From: Bombiscardovia nodaiensis
GTDB taxonomy: Bacteria; Actinomycetota; Actinomycetes; Actinomycetales; Bifidobacteriaceae
Assembly: GCA_033127725.1 (NCBI GenBank)
Contig: AP026798.1
Span: forward strand, 1,736,001 to 1,800,000
DNA length: 64,000 nt
Reading direction: 5' to 3'
Under the pieces are notes generated by a model. The model made no database searches. It worked only from the letters and a program-made list of their open reading frames with translations, and had not been told where the DNA came from. Position numbers and translations under genes: made by a program. This document shows positions 44,896 through 54,225 of the stretch, one piece after another (position 1 is the stretch's first letter; each line of letters opens with the position of its first letter).

Positions 44896-45828
44896 ATGGT
44901 GTTTCAGCGCATGACTTACTTTGTTGCTGTGGTGGAAGAGCATAATTTTCTGCGGGCGGCTGAGCGTTGCCAGATTTCTCAGTCGGCTATTTCGCAGCAG
45001 ATTAAAGCCTTGGAATCTAAGCTGGGAGTAGCGCTGCTGCGGCGGGTGGGGCGCAGTTTTGAGGTGACGGAAGCCGGGCAGTATTTTTACACTCAGAGCA
45101 AGGCCATTTTACAATCGGTGGATCAGCTGGGCCAAGAGACGGCCCGGATTGCCAGCCAGTCACACTCTCCCCTGCGCGTTGGCTACTTACAGACCTTCGG
45201 CTCGCGCGAGCTCCTGCAGGCAATTGCTGCCTTCTCCCAGCGCTTCCCGCAGGTTGACCTGAGTATCAGCCAGGGCACCCACGAACAGCTCTACTCCCAG
45301 CTCACTTCGGGCCGAATAGATCTCGCTTTTAACGACCAGCGGCGGGCGCTCTCCGGTCATTTTGTCAACAAATATCTGACCTCCAGCCAGTTGGTTGCTC
45401 TCCTGCCCAAGCGGGCGCTCCCACAGGCTCATGAGGCTGTCTCTATCGCCGATCTAGCTGACTTGCCCTGCATTCTGGTGGCCAGCGAGGACCAGCGCCA
45501 AGACGAAATTGACTACTACCGTGACGCTTTGGGCTTAGGCAGCCGCTACCTATTTGCCGAATCTTCCGAAGAGGCAGAGCTGCTAGTCGCCGCCAACAAG
45601 GGCTACCTCCTGCTCGACGAACGCAGCCAGGGGCAAGTCTCGAAGCAGGCAGGCCGGGCACTAGCACTGACGGGAGGCGAGCGCAAACTAGCGCGCAACT
45701 ACTACGCCTTCTGGCTCCAAGGCAACTCCGGCTATTACATCGAAGCCTTCGCCCAAATCCTCAAGGAACAGTTCGCCCCGGATAGTTCAATAGAGACCAA
45801 AAGCCGAAGCAAAGCCGGAAATGAGTGA
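44896..45828 (+). CDS. LysR-family transcriptional regulator
   Basis: A 310-residue regulator. The ATG at 44896 has GAGGGAG upstream. The N-terminal winged HTH (YFVAVVEEHNFLRAAERCQISQSAISQQIKALESKLG) is classic LysR, followed by a co-inducer domain (LRVGYLQTFGSRELLQAI, DLAFNDQRR). It lies upstream of and in the same direction as the CMD/SDR gene pair. The gap holds two palindromes that could be its sites. Confidence 0.92.
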   Translation: MVFQRMTYFVAVVEEHNFLRAAERCQISQSAISQQIKALESKLGVALLRRVGRSFEVTEAGQYFYTQSKAILQSVDQLGQETARIASQSHSPLRVGYLQTFGSRELLQAIAAFSQRFPQVDLSISQGTHEQLYSQLTSGRIDLAFNDQRRALSGHFVNKYLTSSQLVALLPKRALPQAHEAVSIADLADLPCILVASEDQRQDEIDYYRDALGLGSRYLFAESSEEAELLVAANKGYLLLDERSQGQVSKQAGRALALTGGERKLARNYYAFWLQGNSGYYIEAFAQILKEQFAPDSSIETKSRSKAGNE

Positions 45829-45913
45829 ATAATCGCTAAAAGTGTATTTTCTCCCATTCGACGCCCACAGCACCCCTCAGCTCCTCCGTACTAGAGGCTT
45901 TGTAACAAACGGA

Positions 45914-45930
45914 ATTGCACGCCCTGCAAT
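45914..45930. promoter_or_regulatory. LysR-type binding box before the CMD/SDR operon
   Basis: ATTGCACGCCCTGCAAT: ATTGC-N7-GCAAT, a dyad containing the T-N11-A core of LysR-family sites, 120 bases upstream of the CMD start. Confidence 0.6.
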
Positions 45931-45932
45931 CC

Positions 45933-45947
45933 ATAAGTAATACTTAT
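45933..45947. promoter_or_regulatory. 15-bp perfect palindrome next to the LysR box
   Basis: ATAAGTA-A-TACTTAT, three bases after the LysR box. It may be the activation half-site or part of the promoter. Confidence 0.5.
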
Positions 45948-46049
45948 CAATTCCTGCCAAAATTGAGATTGTTTGCCCAACCTCCTGCCCCTAGCATTCC
46001 TATGTATGCAGGCAAACCCGCCATGCAGGCACTAGGTAAGGGAGGAATT

Positions 46050-46877
46050 ATGGCTATTACCCAGTTCGCCCATGACTTTCATGAGCGAATGTTTCCGGGC
46101 TACCAGTCCGATTTTTTGCGCACCGACCCCGAGTTCATCGAGCGCTTCGACAACTTCGCATTCGACGAGGTCATCCATCAGGCTGAGCTCGACGACCCCA
46201 CCCGGTTTATGGTTATTTTGGCCATGCTTTTAGGTTGCCAAGGCGTTGACGAGTTTACGGCCATGCTTCCCGCGGCCCTGAATTTCGGCCTAGAAACGGT
46301 CAAAATCAAGGAAGTAGTCTACCAAGCCGTTGCCTACCTGGGCATCGGTCGAGTCTTCCCCTTCCTCAAAGCCACCAATCAAGCTTTGGAAGATGCCGGA
46401 ATCAGCCTGCCCTTAGAGCCGCAAACCACCACAAATTCGGATGAAGCAAGCCGTTTGCGCTCTGGCATTGAGGCGCAGGTGGGTATTTTCGGCGAGAACA
46501 TGGCCAATTTTTGGCAGTCGGGCCCGCAGGACAGCCAGCACATCAACCGTTGGCTGACCAGCAACTGCTTCGGTGACTACTACACCCGCAAGGGACTGTC
46601 CGCCAAAGAACGCGAACTCATTACCTTCTGCTTCTTGGCCGCCCAGGGAGGGGCCGAGCCCCAACTCGTCTCGCACGCGGGGGCTAACTTGCGCATAGGC
46701 AACGACAAGGATTTCCTCATCGCTGTCATCTCGCAGGGCATCCCCTTCATTGGCTACCCGCGCAGTTTGAATGCTTTGCGTTGCTTGCGTCAAGCGGCTC
46801 AAGATGCGCAAGGGGAACAGGGCGAACAAGGCAAACAAACCGATACCGAATCCGCCAGTAATCCAACCAATAAGTAA
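46050..46877 (+). CDS. carboxymuconolactone decarboxylase-family protein, two domains
   Basis: About 275 residues. The ATG at 46050 has AGGGAGGAATT upstream; the frame is open earlier but unsupported. Two AhpD/CMD-like helical halves are seen, the first with TRFMVILAMLLGCQGVDEF...VKIKEVVYQAVAYLGIGRVFPF, the second with LSAKERELITFCFLAAQGG...LIAVISQGIPFIGYPRSLNAL. The CxxC redox pair of AhpD is not evident. Often found with redox enzymes under LysR/MerR control. It is co-transcribed with the SDR gene 20 bases downstream. Confidence 0.87.
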   Translation: MAITQFAHDFHERMFPGYQSDFLRTDPEFIERFDNFAFDEVIHQAELDDPTRFMVILAMLLGCQGVDEFTAMLPAALNFGLETVKIKEVVYQAVAYLGIGRVFPFLKATNQALEDAGISLPLEPQTTTNSDEASRLRSGIEAQVGIFGENMANFWQSGPQDSQHINRWLTSNCFGDYYTRKGLSAKERELITFCFLAAQGGAEPQLVSHAGANLRIGNDKDFLIAVISQGIPFIGYPRSLNALRCLRQAAQDAQGEQGEQGKQTDTESASNPTNK

Positions 46878-46897
46878 CAATCACAAGGAGAACTATC

Positions 46898-47734
46898 ATG
46901 GCAACTCAAACAACATGGCTCATCACCGGCATTAGCTCGGGCTTTGGGCGAGAAATGGCTCAGCAGCTGCTGGCCGCGGGGCACACCGTTGTTGGAACTG
47001 TGCGCAAGATAGACGCTATTGCTGACCTCCAGGCCCAGTATCCAGATACGCTTGATGCCCAGATTTTGGACGTAACCAACGTGGAGGCCGTTCACCAAGT
47101 CGTCGACCAGGCTTTCGAGCGCCACAGCACAATTGACGTGGTCGTCAACAACGCGGGCTACGGGCTCTTTGGCGCTGCAGAAGAGCTGAGCGACGAGCAG
47201 GTCAACCAGATTTTGGCTACTGACCTAGTCGGCTCCATTCAGGTCATCCGCACCGCCCTACCCCACCTGCGCCAGCAAGCTTCGGGCACCATTATTCAGA
47301 TTTCCTCTTACGGCGGGCAGGTGGCCTACCCAGGCAACTCCATGTATCACGCCTCAAAGTTCGGCATTGAGGGCTTCGTGGAGTCAGTGGCGCAGGAGGT
47401 CAAGCCCTTCGGCATCCGCTGCCTGATTGTGGAACCGGGCGGAGCTCGCACTGAATTCCGCTACGGCAGCGCCCACGTGGCCAAGCTCATGCCCGAATAC
47501 GACGGCCCGACTCACGCTTTCCTCAAGATGCTGGACCCCGCCAACGGACTAGCCCCCGGCGACCCCGCCAAGATGGCCGCCCGCATCATCGAAAGCGTCG
47601 ACGACCCCAGCATTCCGCTCCACATGGTCCTCGGATCCGAGGCCCTACGCAACACCATCACCCGCCTAGAGGAGCGCCTGGCCGAATACCGCTCCGAAAC
47701 CGACCTGGCCCGCTCCACCGACATCACCGACTAG
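46898..47734 (+). CDS. short-chain dehydrogenase/reductase
   Basis: Classical SDR of 278 residues with NADP-binding TGISSGFG (residues 10-17), the VVNNAG motif, the active-site Ser in ISSYGG, and YHASK (Tyr-x3-Lys). Upstream AAGGAGAACTATC supports the start. Substrate is unknown; the CMD partner and LysR regulator suggest an inducible reductase operon. A strong terminator follows. Confidence 0.94.
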   Translation: MATQTTWLITGISSGFGREMAQQLLAAGHTVVGTVRKIDAIADLQAQYPDTLDAQILDVTNVEAVHQVVDQAFERHSTIDVVVNNAGYGLFGAAEELSDEQVNQILATDLVGSIQVIRTALPHLRQQASGTIIQISSYGGQVAYPGNSMYHASKFGIEGFVESVAQEVKPFGIRCLIVEPGGARTEFRYGSAHVAKLMPEYDGPTHAFLKMLDPANGLAPGDPAKMAARIIESVDDPSIPLHMVLGSEALRNTITRLEERLAEYRSETDLARSTDITD

Positions 47735-47752
47735 CCAGCAACCCAATAACCC

Positions 47753-47786
47753 GTAGGCCCCTGCTACCACCCGAGCAGGGGCCTAC
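47753..47786 (+). terminator. terminator of the CMD/SDR operon
   Basis: GTAGGCCCCTGCT (47753-47765) pairs perfectly with AGCAGGGGCCTAC (47774-47786). It marks the edge of the GC-rich core before the AT-rich island. Confidence 0.9.
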
Positions 47787-48103
47787 GTGCGACAAAACGC
47801 AGATTTTTATAACAAATCAAACTACTCTATGTATTTTATACGCAGCAACATTCAGCGGTATCTGTGCCTAAACTTCTCTGCTCTCAACGGCACACCACCC
47901 ATTGAACATCCAATAGCAACGTGCAATACCAACGCAAAAGTATGTATACCACTTCTGGTTCTGATAGCGTTTACAAGACATTGATGGTCGCTCTTAATAG
48001 GCGCGATAAACCTTAGCTGCATCGAAACAACATATCTCACTCAGACATCTCGATCCAACAATTCAATATCTAATTGCTTCTCTGTTCTATTCTGCAACAT
48101 TTT
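47787..48103. other. AT-rich gap at the left edge of the accessory island
   Basis: 317 bases of low GC, in which no gene, RNA or repeat is recognised. Composition changes sharply at about 47.8 kb. Confidence 0.5.
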
Positions 48104-49580
48104 CTAGATAAGTTCATAGTCATTGGGCCTATAGAGACACTGATTCCCTATATGCTTGCCTGGATTTACCTTGAAGAAAAGATACATTTGCTGTTTAGTT
48201 TCTTCGCAAATATTTACAGACTTTTCCCACCAAATATGTGTCGCAGCATTTGCGAAGCCTTTTCTTTCGCAATTATTTATTTCTATGTAAGGAGCTAAAT
48301 CTCGAAAACTATCACAGACTGTATGAAAGAAAGTTGCTGTCATCCGCCTAAACTCAATTGTTGAAAGCACATTGATAAGTAATTTCGTCCATTTATTATA
48401 GGCATCAAAATTCTTTTTCTCATGAGAAACACCCTTTATCTGCTGAAAAACCGCATTGAAGAACAGCTGAGCCGACGGCCAAATATCACCATATTCACTT
48501 CCCAAATCTTTTAAAAATTGGATAATCTCTGTCTGCTTGTTATCTCGGTCTTTCAAGACGTCACGCACTTCCTCCTCAGAAGGATTCTTGAACAGTTTTT
48601 TATACTCTTCAACGCACTCTCTTTTATCCTTTTCTTCAGCTTCTATGATCTTGAATTCAGCGAGCAGCTCTTGGAAGAAGCTTTCCAAATCGTTCGTGTC
48701 AATTACTTGCACTCCCTTATAATCATATGGACCATCGCGATAGTCGCCAGATTCTTTCTCTACTCTGTGGACTTGGTAAATCGGATAATTGAATTCGTCT
48801 GAAGTTTCAGCCTTATACACGGATTCACACCAGTCAATTGCCGACGTGACATTAGAATCACCGAACCCGTAACCAATCATGAGGACGAGATGCTTTTTGG
48901 CAAGAAAAGCAAGACGCGATTGCCAATAATTACCAGCTCTGAAGAACTCTGTATAGTCTTCATCTGTAATCACGATAGATTCCGGCTTAATATTACTACC
49001 GTGAATATGACAGATGGGAGTTGTTCCCTTAACTTTTGTATACATATTCTCCGACAATTGCGTAAGTGCTTTCCCACCGAATTAAAGACTCTACAGCTGA
49101 GTCATAATTGGTTGTAATAACCCAAGCAAATTGCAAGGCATCAAACGCCTCCTGATATTTTTCAAGAGCTGATTTATTAGGGTCCGAATAAGCCGTGATG
49201 CAGTTGGCTATGGCTTCTTTCAACTCTCTTGTAGTTTTAGATAAAGCAGAATCCTCATCTTTATCATGCTTATTCTTTTCCGCTCGAATATTACAAATTT
49301 CAGATGCAATCTTTGGATAGTTAAGAAAATCACCGTAGTTAGAAGTGCCCAAAACCTCAGCCGGTCCGAACAATATTTTTCTCTCACTATCTGGAATCTT
49401 CAAATCATCGCAACAATGCTTGAGTAACTGTTACCATGACAACACTTCCTCTTTACCAATCAGCTCCTTCGACATGCCGGCCCCGACGAATATCCCCAGC
49501 AGTCCTTGTATAGATGCCTTACATATTTGTCTCAAAGCCTCTTTACGTGTCTTTGCTACTTTCATTTCATTTTTCTCCAT
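48104..49580 (-). pseudogene. SIR2-domain protein gene, broken by a stop codon and a frameshift
   Basis: From ATG 49580 the frame reads MEKNEMKVAKTRKEALRQ and then LLGIFVGAGMSKELIGKEE, the first SIR2 nucleotide-binding motif (GAGMS). After SW an in-frame TAA lies at 49431-49433. Coding sense continues in the same frame (QLLKHCCDDLKIPDSER ... AWVITTNYDSAVESLI) to a frameshift at about 49030-49070. It resumes in another frame with ICHIHGSNIKPE and LMIGYGFGDSNV, then an alpha-helical C-terminus. SIR2 domains of this kind act as NADase effectors in antiphage systems. The order of motifs (GAG, TNYD, HG, GYGF) is intact, so recent decay or two sequence errors are possible. Function is lost as read. 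Confidence 0.8.
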
Positions 49581-49582
49581 TT

Positions 49583-49915
49583 TCAAACTTCTAAAATCCG
49601 TTCCAAATTATACTGTCGAACATCAAACACGACATTGATTTCTGTATGTTTAACTTTAACGAGTATTCTCTTTATACCAGTCTTGTCTGTTGTTCTATCC
49701 ATGGGTGCAACACGTTGATTTTGCAGTTTTATTGAGATTGCGGGATGAAGGGCTTGGGCTGAGCTTGCTCCGTTGAGCAGTAGCATGGAGACGGGTCCCA
49801 TCGGTAACTTGACCCACGTCGTTCTAACGGACTTGACTGAAATCACTGTCTTCGGCAGAGTATTGGCGTAGACAGTAGACAATAGTTGACAGACTGCTTT
49901 TAAAATACTAAGCAA
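49583..49915 (-). CDS. hypothetical protein upstream of the SIR2 gene
   Basis: Up to 110 codons ending 2 bases before the SIR2 start. It is not recognised. The segment WVKLPMGPVSMLLLNGASS and the C-terminal VKHTEINVVFDVRQYN look like ordered beta-rich sequence, and GC content is a little higher than around it. The TTG start has no good ribosome-binding site. It may be a fragment of a larger lost gene or an SIR2 partner. Confidence 0.35.
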   Translation of the reverse strand: MLSILKAVCQLLSTVYANTLPKTVISVKSVRTTWVKLPMGPVSMLLLNGASSAQALHPAISIKLQNQRVAPMDRTTDKTGIKRILVKVKHTEINVVFDVRQYNLERILEV

Positions 49916-50369
49916 TCATTCGGAGTGTAAACCCACTAGCGCGCAATGCCCCATACAATTTCTCTCATCTAGCAATATATCTGTGCTATAACGCATAAGT
50001 ACAGCGCCCTCTCCCCTGCCAACCAGACCTGAATAATCCTAGTCATCGCACACGGTATTGCGCTGATTCCATTGAGCAAAGAACAGCAAAATAATAAGCA
50101 AATTCCAGATAATAGCTATTCTATTCCAGCACATTTATGCTACTTCCTTGAATATCAAACACTGCGTTGTCCTGAACATGGAAATAGTAAGACGGGGCAG
50201 AAAGACGTGGAGGAAAGCTGCTACGGAAAGACGAAGAACCCCTACGCCTTCGATCATTTTAAACCACCCCAATTAAAGCGAGTATACTAATGTTGACACG
50301 GTTGCGCTTGCGCAAAGGTGTCTTAATCTTCTATATGTAAGTAACTCTAGATTGGTTTAGTGAATAGAA
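49916..50369. other. divergent promoter region in the accessory island
   Basis: 454 AT-rich bases between the minus-strand SIR2 unit and the plus-strand helicase unit. A 72-codon frame at 50072-50290 starts with TTG, lacks a clear ribosome-binding site and resembles no family. Promoters for both directions are expected but not distinct. Confidence 0.4.
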
Positions 50370-50969
50370 ATGCAAGGTACCCTGCCTTTTTTAGTTATAT
50401 CTGCCGAATCGACCGAGGTAAGTTGGGCAGACATGTTACAGGCTTGGGGTACTGTAATCAGCACTGCAATCGCTGCAATTTCAATCATCGTTACTGTACT
50501 TTTCTATCTCAAGAGTGAGCGCAACAGTAGAATTACACAAGAGCGGAAAGATGCGAAAGGCGTATCGGTTTGGGGAGCCGAGTCCTTAGAAGGTGATTTC
50601 TGCGGAGTTTTAATCAAGAACGACTGCCCTTATCCAGCCGAAAACTTTTCTCTGAAACAAGACTCCAACGAGCAAAGGTTGGATGTGAATATTCTGCCTC
50701 CTGGCATATGGTTTTCAGAAAAAACGGAAGATAACTGTTGGAAAGTTTGTATCCCAGTCTTCAGAGACGAATCAGCACCATCAGGCTGTGCCATTAAAAG
50801 AAAAGATCAAAAGGTCGCACTACAAAATGCAATATCTGACAATAATGGTAATCCGCTTCATTTCCGCTGGCAATTTTCCCTGAATGAAGAAGGTAAGTGG
50901 ATTAACAGCAATGGTGACTTGGCCTTTAAAAAAGGGAAAAGTCGAGATACAGCCGAAGCTACATTCTAA
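50370..50969 (+). CDS. membrane-anchored hypothetical protein paired with the DUF2075 helicase
   Basis: 199 residues, not recognised. Residues about 22-47 form one strong membrane helix (TVISTAIAAISIIVTVLFYL), followed by KSERNSR and a polar, beta-rich soluble domain of about 140 residues (VSVWGAESLEGDFCGVLIKN, PLHFRWQFSLNEEGKWI). It ends 11 bases before the helicase gene, so the two form an operon. Small membrane proteins beside a nucleic-acid ATPase are common in antiphage systems, where the membrane part is often the effector (inferred). Confidence 0.65.
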   Translation: MQGTLPFLVISAESTEVSWADMLQAWGTVISTAIAAISIIVTVLFYLKSERNSRITQERKDAKGVSVWGAESLEGDFCGVLIKNDCPYPAENFSLKQDSNEQRLDVNILPPGIWFSEKTEDNCWKVCIPVFRDESAPSGCAIKRKDQKVALQNAISDNNGNPLHFRWQFSLNEEGKWINSNGDLAFKKGKSRDTAEATF

Positions 50970-50980
50970 ACGAGTTTATT

Positions 50981-53074
50981 ATGAACGATGAAAATCTATC
51001 TCAAAAGTATACGGTAAAAAGCATCCCTCTTGATGGTGCAGGAATAAAACAAAATATCGAGCACGCTAATAAAGACGATGGTTTGCTAACCATTTTAACG
51101 AATCAAGAACAACGAGTTGTATTTATTTATGGTTCTACAGACAATATTTATCTTGGGTCAGTAAAAGGATTTTTCAATCACAATTTTCAGGATCCTGTTA
51201 CTCTAGAAGGTAATAACCGGCGTATAGCAAGAAATCATTATCCTTTGCTTATAGTGGTTTACGGACCGGATATTGATATTTCATACAAGGAATTAGTAAG
51301 TGATTTATTCCTTGAACTCGACTCTGACACCCACCATATAAAACAACACAAAAGTAAACGTGTCATACTCTCTCATAGCAACGACTTTGAAGTAGCAACC
51401 AATCCTAACCTTATACGTAAGAGAGACAATTGGCAGAAATTTGTGGGCCGAGATAACAAAGATTTATCGATCCACTATCCTGAGATTCTTGATGCAATTT
51501 GGCACAAACTATACAAAAATGGGCATGGCTATGTGAACTGCGCGACCTCCAATGGAATTAAAAATACTCTTCTCCAGAAGTACTCACCTTCTATCTCCCT
51601 GGATTCTCAGCAAACGGATATCATTAAGGATATATGTTTCATACACACGAAAAACGATCATGTTATCTTCGGAGGAGCGGGGACAGGAAAAACACTCTTA
51701 ATGCTTCATGCTGCAGATCAGATATCTAAGAATTTAGATGAAACCACTTATCTAGTTACACAGGGAAACTGCTCAGCTGAGTTCAAGGAACTAGTCCAAA
51801 AGACCGGAAATGGGGAAATCAAACTTGACAGTCTCATACAGTTCACAGCAAAAATAGCAGATCAGCTGTTGTACGGGACTTTACGTAAACCTTTTGTAGA
51901 TACGGTATTTATTGATGAGGCACATAATTTGCCCAGCTTTAAGAAAGAGCAATATGGTAAAACAAGTTCTGGCTTCCGACTACGAGCATGGGAATACCGC
52001 CCAAAAGATGACACTAAAGAAAATAAGCCTAAGATGGCTGCAAATCTTCGCCAATTATTTAATGCTCCTCCAACCGATTCAGAAGAGGAACAATGTGCCA
52101 AAATTGAGGATTACATAGACTTCCTCGAATTTTTGAAAGATAATGGATATATCAATCGTATAATCCTTTGCTACGATGAAGACCAATGGGTATACAGCGG
52201 CTCAATAGCAAGAATAGAAAAGTTCCATACTACAAGTAATCCAGCTATCGCCATGTATCATGGACACGAATTCCAAACACATCGACTCTACAACCAATAC
52301 CGAATTTTGTCAGAATCTGGTAAAAACGATAAAGGCACAGATTTCGTAACAGGTATCAGAACCTTTTTACAATTAGAACCACAAAAAACAGAATTTAGGA
52401 AAGATACTTTCCAACACTGTGAGTTCAATGGAGCTCATATTTGGAGAGAGTGCGATAATCCAAGTTATTTCGGCATAGTAGATTCAATAGCAGAATTATT
52501 CGACTATGTAAATAGTATGTACGAAAAACACCCAGGATCTCATAACAGAGTTGTCGCCGGATACGCCAGACATTGGGATAAAAAACACATTGACCCGACG
52601 TTAAGTGAAGAAGATAAGCTCGCGCAGAAGGTATGGTTCGACACTACCCCAAGAAATAAAGGGGATAAAAGGCAAGGTTGGGCTTGGAATGACAAGCAGG
52701 AAGGTTTCATATTTGATGAAGCGCTGGAGGACAGGCACAGAGAACAGGTAGCATCAATTTTCTCTGTTCAGGGAATCGATTTGAATTATGTGGGCGTAAT
52801 TATTGCTGACGACATTCATTACGATAACAGTACCGGCACAATCGTCGGAGTTCCAGAAAATTACAAGCACCGATTGGGAATCATACCAAAAAAGTTGCAA
52901 AAAACAGATCCTAATCGATTCTATTCGGAATTCAATAAACAGATTCGGGGTATTTACTACACGCTTATGACACGAGGTATTAATGGAGTTAGGTTTTATT
53001 TCATGGATGATGATTTAAAACAGCATTTTTTAGAGTTTATGGGAATTCATCAACCACCTTTTTTGCATGAATAA
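50981..53074 (+). CDS. DUF2075 (Schlafen group 3-like) ATP-dependent helicase
   Basis: 697 residues. The N-terminal domain to about residue 205 is unassigned (RVVFIYGSTDNIYLGS, NNRRIARNHYPLLIVVY). Walker A GGAGTGKT lies at about 231-238 and Walker B VFIDEAH at about 309-315. Late helicase motifs are FSVQGIDLNYVGVIIADD (about 590-610) and YYTLMTRGINGVRFYFMDDD (about 665-684), the DUF2075 hallmarks. Such proteins are superfamily 1-like DNA/RNA helicases found with restriction and defence genes. Low GC fits horizontal transfer. With the 199-residue membrane protein it makes a compact two-gene unit. Confidence 0.85.
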   Translation: MNDENLSQKYTVKSIPLDGAGIKQNIEHANKDDGLLTILTNQEQRVVFIYGSTDNIYLGSVKGFFNHNFQDPVTLEGNNRRIARNHYPLLIVVYGPDIDISYKELVSDLFLELDSDTHHIKQHKSKRVILSHSNDFEVATNPNLIRKRDNWQKFVGRDNKDLSIHYPEILDAIWHKLYKNGHGYVNCATSNGIKNTLLQKYSPSISLDSQQTDIIKDICFIHTKNDHVIFGGAGTGKTLLMLHAADQISKNLDETTYLVTQGNCSAEFKELVQKTGNGEIKLDSLIQFTAKIADQLLYGTLRKPFVDTVFIDEAHNLPSFKKEQYGKTSSGFRLRAWEYRPKDDTKENKPKMAANLRQLFNAPPTDSEEEQCAKIEDYIDFLEFLKDNGYINRIILCYDEDQWVYSGSIARIEKFHTTSNPAIAMYHGHEFQTHRLYNQYRILSESGKNDKGTDFVTGIRTFLQLEPQKTEFRKDTFQHCEFNGAHIWRECDNPSYFGIVDSIAELFDYVNSMYEKHPGSHNRVVAGYARHWDKKHIDPTLSEEDKLAQKVWFDTTPRNKGDKRQGWAWNDKQEGFIFDEALEDRHREQVASIFSVQGIDLNYVGVIIADDIHYDNSTGTIVGVPENYKHRLGIIPKKLQKTDPNRFYSEFNKQIRGIYYTLMTRGINGVRFYFMDDDLKQHFLEFMGIHQPPFLHE

Positions 53075-53426
53075 ATTATCAGCCAACTTCTAAAAAGGTT
53101 ACACATTTACACGAAATGTCAGCCCCAAACCATAGAGAACTCTCTATTACAAGACATATCAAGGAATCAGAAAGGTGTGTACCACCTAATTTGCCACTTC
53201 AGTAGCGTTGTCAAACATGCTGAAACAGTGCAAGAAGACACTCATATGACAACCGGACCAGAACGCGGCCAAAACCAGAAAAAGATGAAGCGATTGCGGA
53301 CATTCTACACCATAATCTCGATAACTCTAACGAAAAATGAGGCAAACTGGGTTTTTCAACACCAGCCCACCTATGAATAGCAAATTTTGCTAGTAAGGTG
53401 AGTGTAGTTCGTTCTCAGTCCCTTAT

Positions 53427-53436
53427 GGGGGGGGGG
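53427..53436. repeat. orphan G10 homopolymer
   Basis: Ten G directly after AT (ATG then G9) and preceded by CCTT. The frame from this ATG ends after 42 codons; frames for nine or eleven G end after fewer. Same length as the two G10 tracts in the RCC1 genes. Confidence 0.7.
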
Positions 53437-53587
53437 CAACAGCGCTCAGAGAATGCATTGAACACGTTCACCGCCCAAGCTAGTCACTGCCACCCGCCGA
53501 AATCCACTGGAACGAGTTCGCACCCAACCAGATACCCCAACAGCACAGGCTGACAGACATACAATTGGGCGTATACTTCTGACGTAA

Positions 53588-53619
53588 AAGACCGCCAGCC
53601 TTGCGGAATCAGCGGTCTT
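53588..53619. terminator. possible terminator hairpin
   Basis: AAGACCGC (53588-53595) pairs with GCGGTCTT (53612-53619), flanked by GTAA and TTAC. The RNA downstream is AT-rich. No clear gene ends here. Confidence 0.4.
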
Positions 53620-54225
53620 ACTTCAATACAAAAAGAGAGCAAAACAACACGTCTTATCAACGGGGAATGCAACATACGAACAACCACAGTGCAAACCAAA
53701 TACATAACCGACACTTGGCATGGAGTGCCGCATCCCACCAACCAAAGTCTCAGTAAATGAATTACGCAGATGTGCATAAGCACAAACGTCACACTATTCA
53801 CATTCAGCCACATTGTCTCCATAAGATAGCAATTAAAATATCAATCCTACACTCTGAAGCTATAGCAAAATAGATCGTAAGAAGACATCTTCAAACCGGC
53901 AACAGATAGCCAAAGCAACCAGTAAAGTTGGAAAGCACCTAAATTTACAATCAGTTTGGACAACCCGCACTAAGCATCGGACGATTGCAAACCTCTTCGT
54001 TAACACGTAACAAAATTCAGCGCCTTTATATGTGCTTTCTTATCAGCAATGCAATCACACATACCCTCGGCGAAACCGTCTGGCGGCTCCGGAATTTGAC
54101 ACAGACCAAAGTAACTTCCATATTAATCCCAACGATCACCACCCTCTCAGCCAGTACCCGATATGTTCCCAGGGGGAGTACGGATGATAGTTTGCCGGTA
54201 TCTGGCATACACTAGGCAGAATCTT

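Larger units (their letters stand above)
53075..54225. other. decayed region between helicase gene and IS
   Basis: About 1.15 kb. No intact gene is recognised. It holds a G10 tract at 53427-53436, a hairpin at 53588-53619, and open frames of 60-110 codons that have no family resemblance and contradict each other by strand. It looks like debris of lost mobile or accessory genes. Confidence 0.45.

Noticed and set aside
53177..53380. 67-codon frame after the helicase gene
   Set aside because: No family resemblance and no good start signal; the translation has no ordered core.
53484..53822. 112-codon open frame on the minus strand
   Set aside because: Composition is hydrophobic/cysteine-rich without domain resemblance, no ribosome-binding site was seen, and a hairpin lies within it. 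Treated as decayed sequence.
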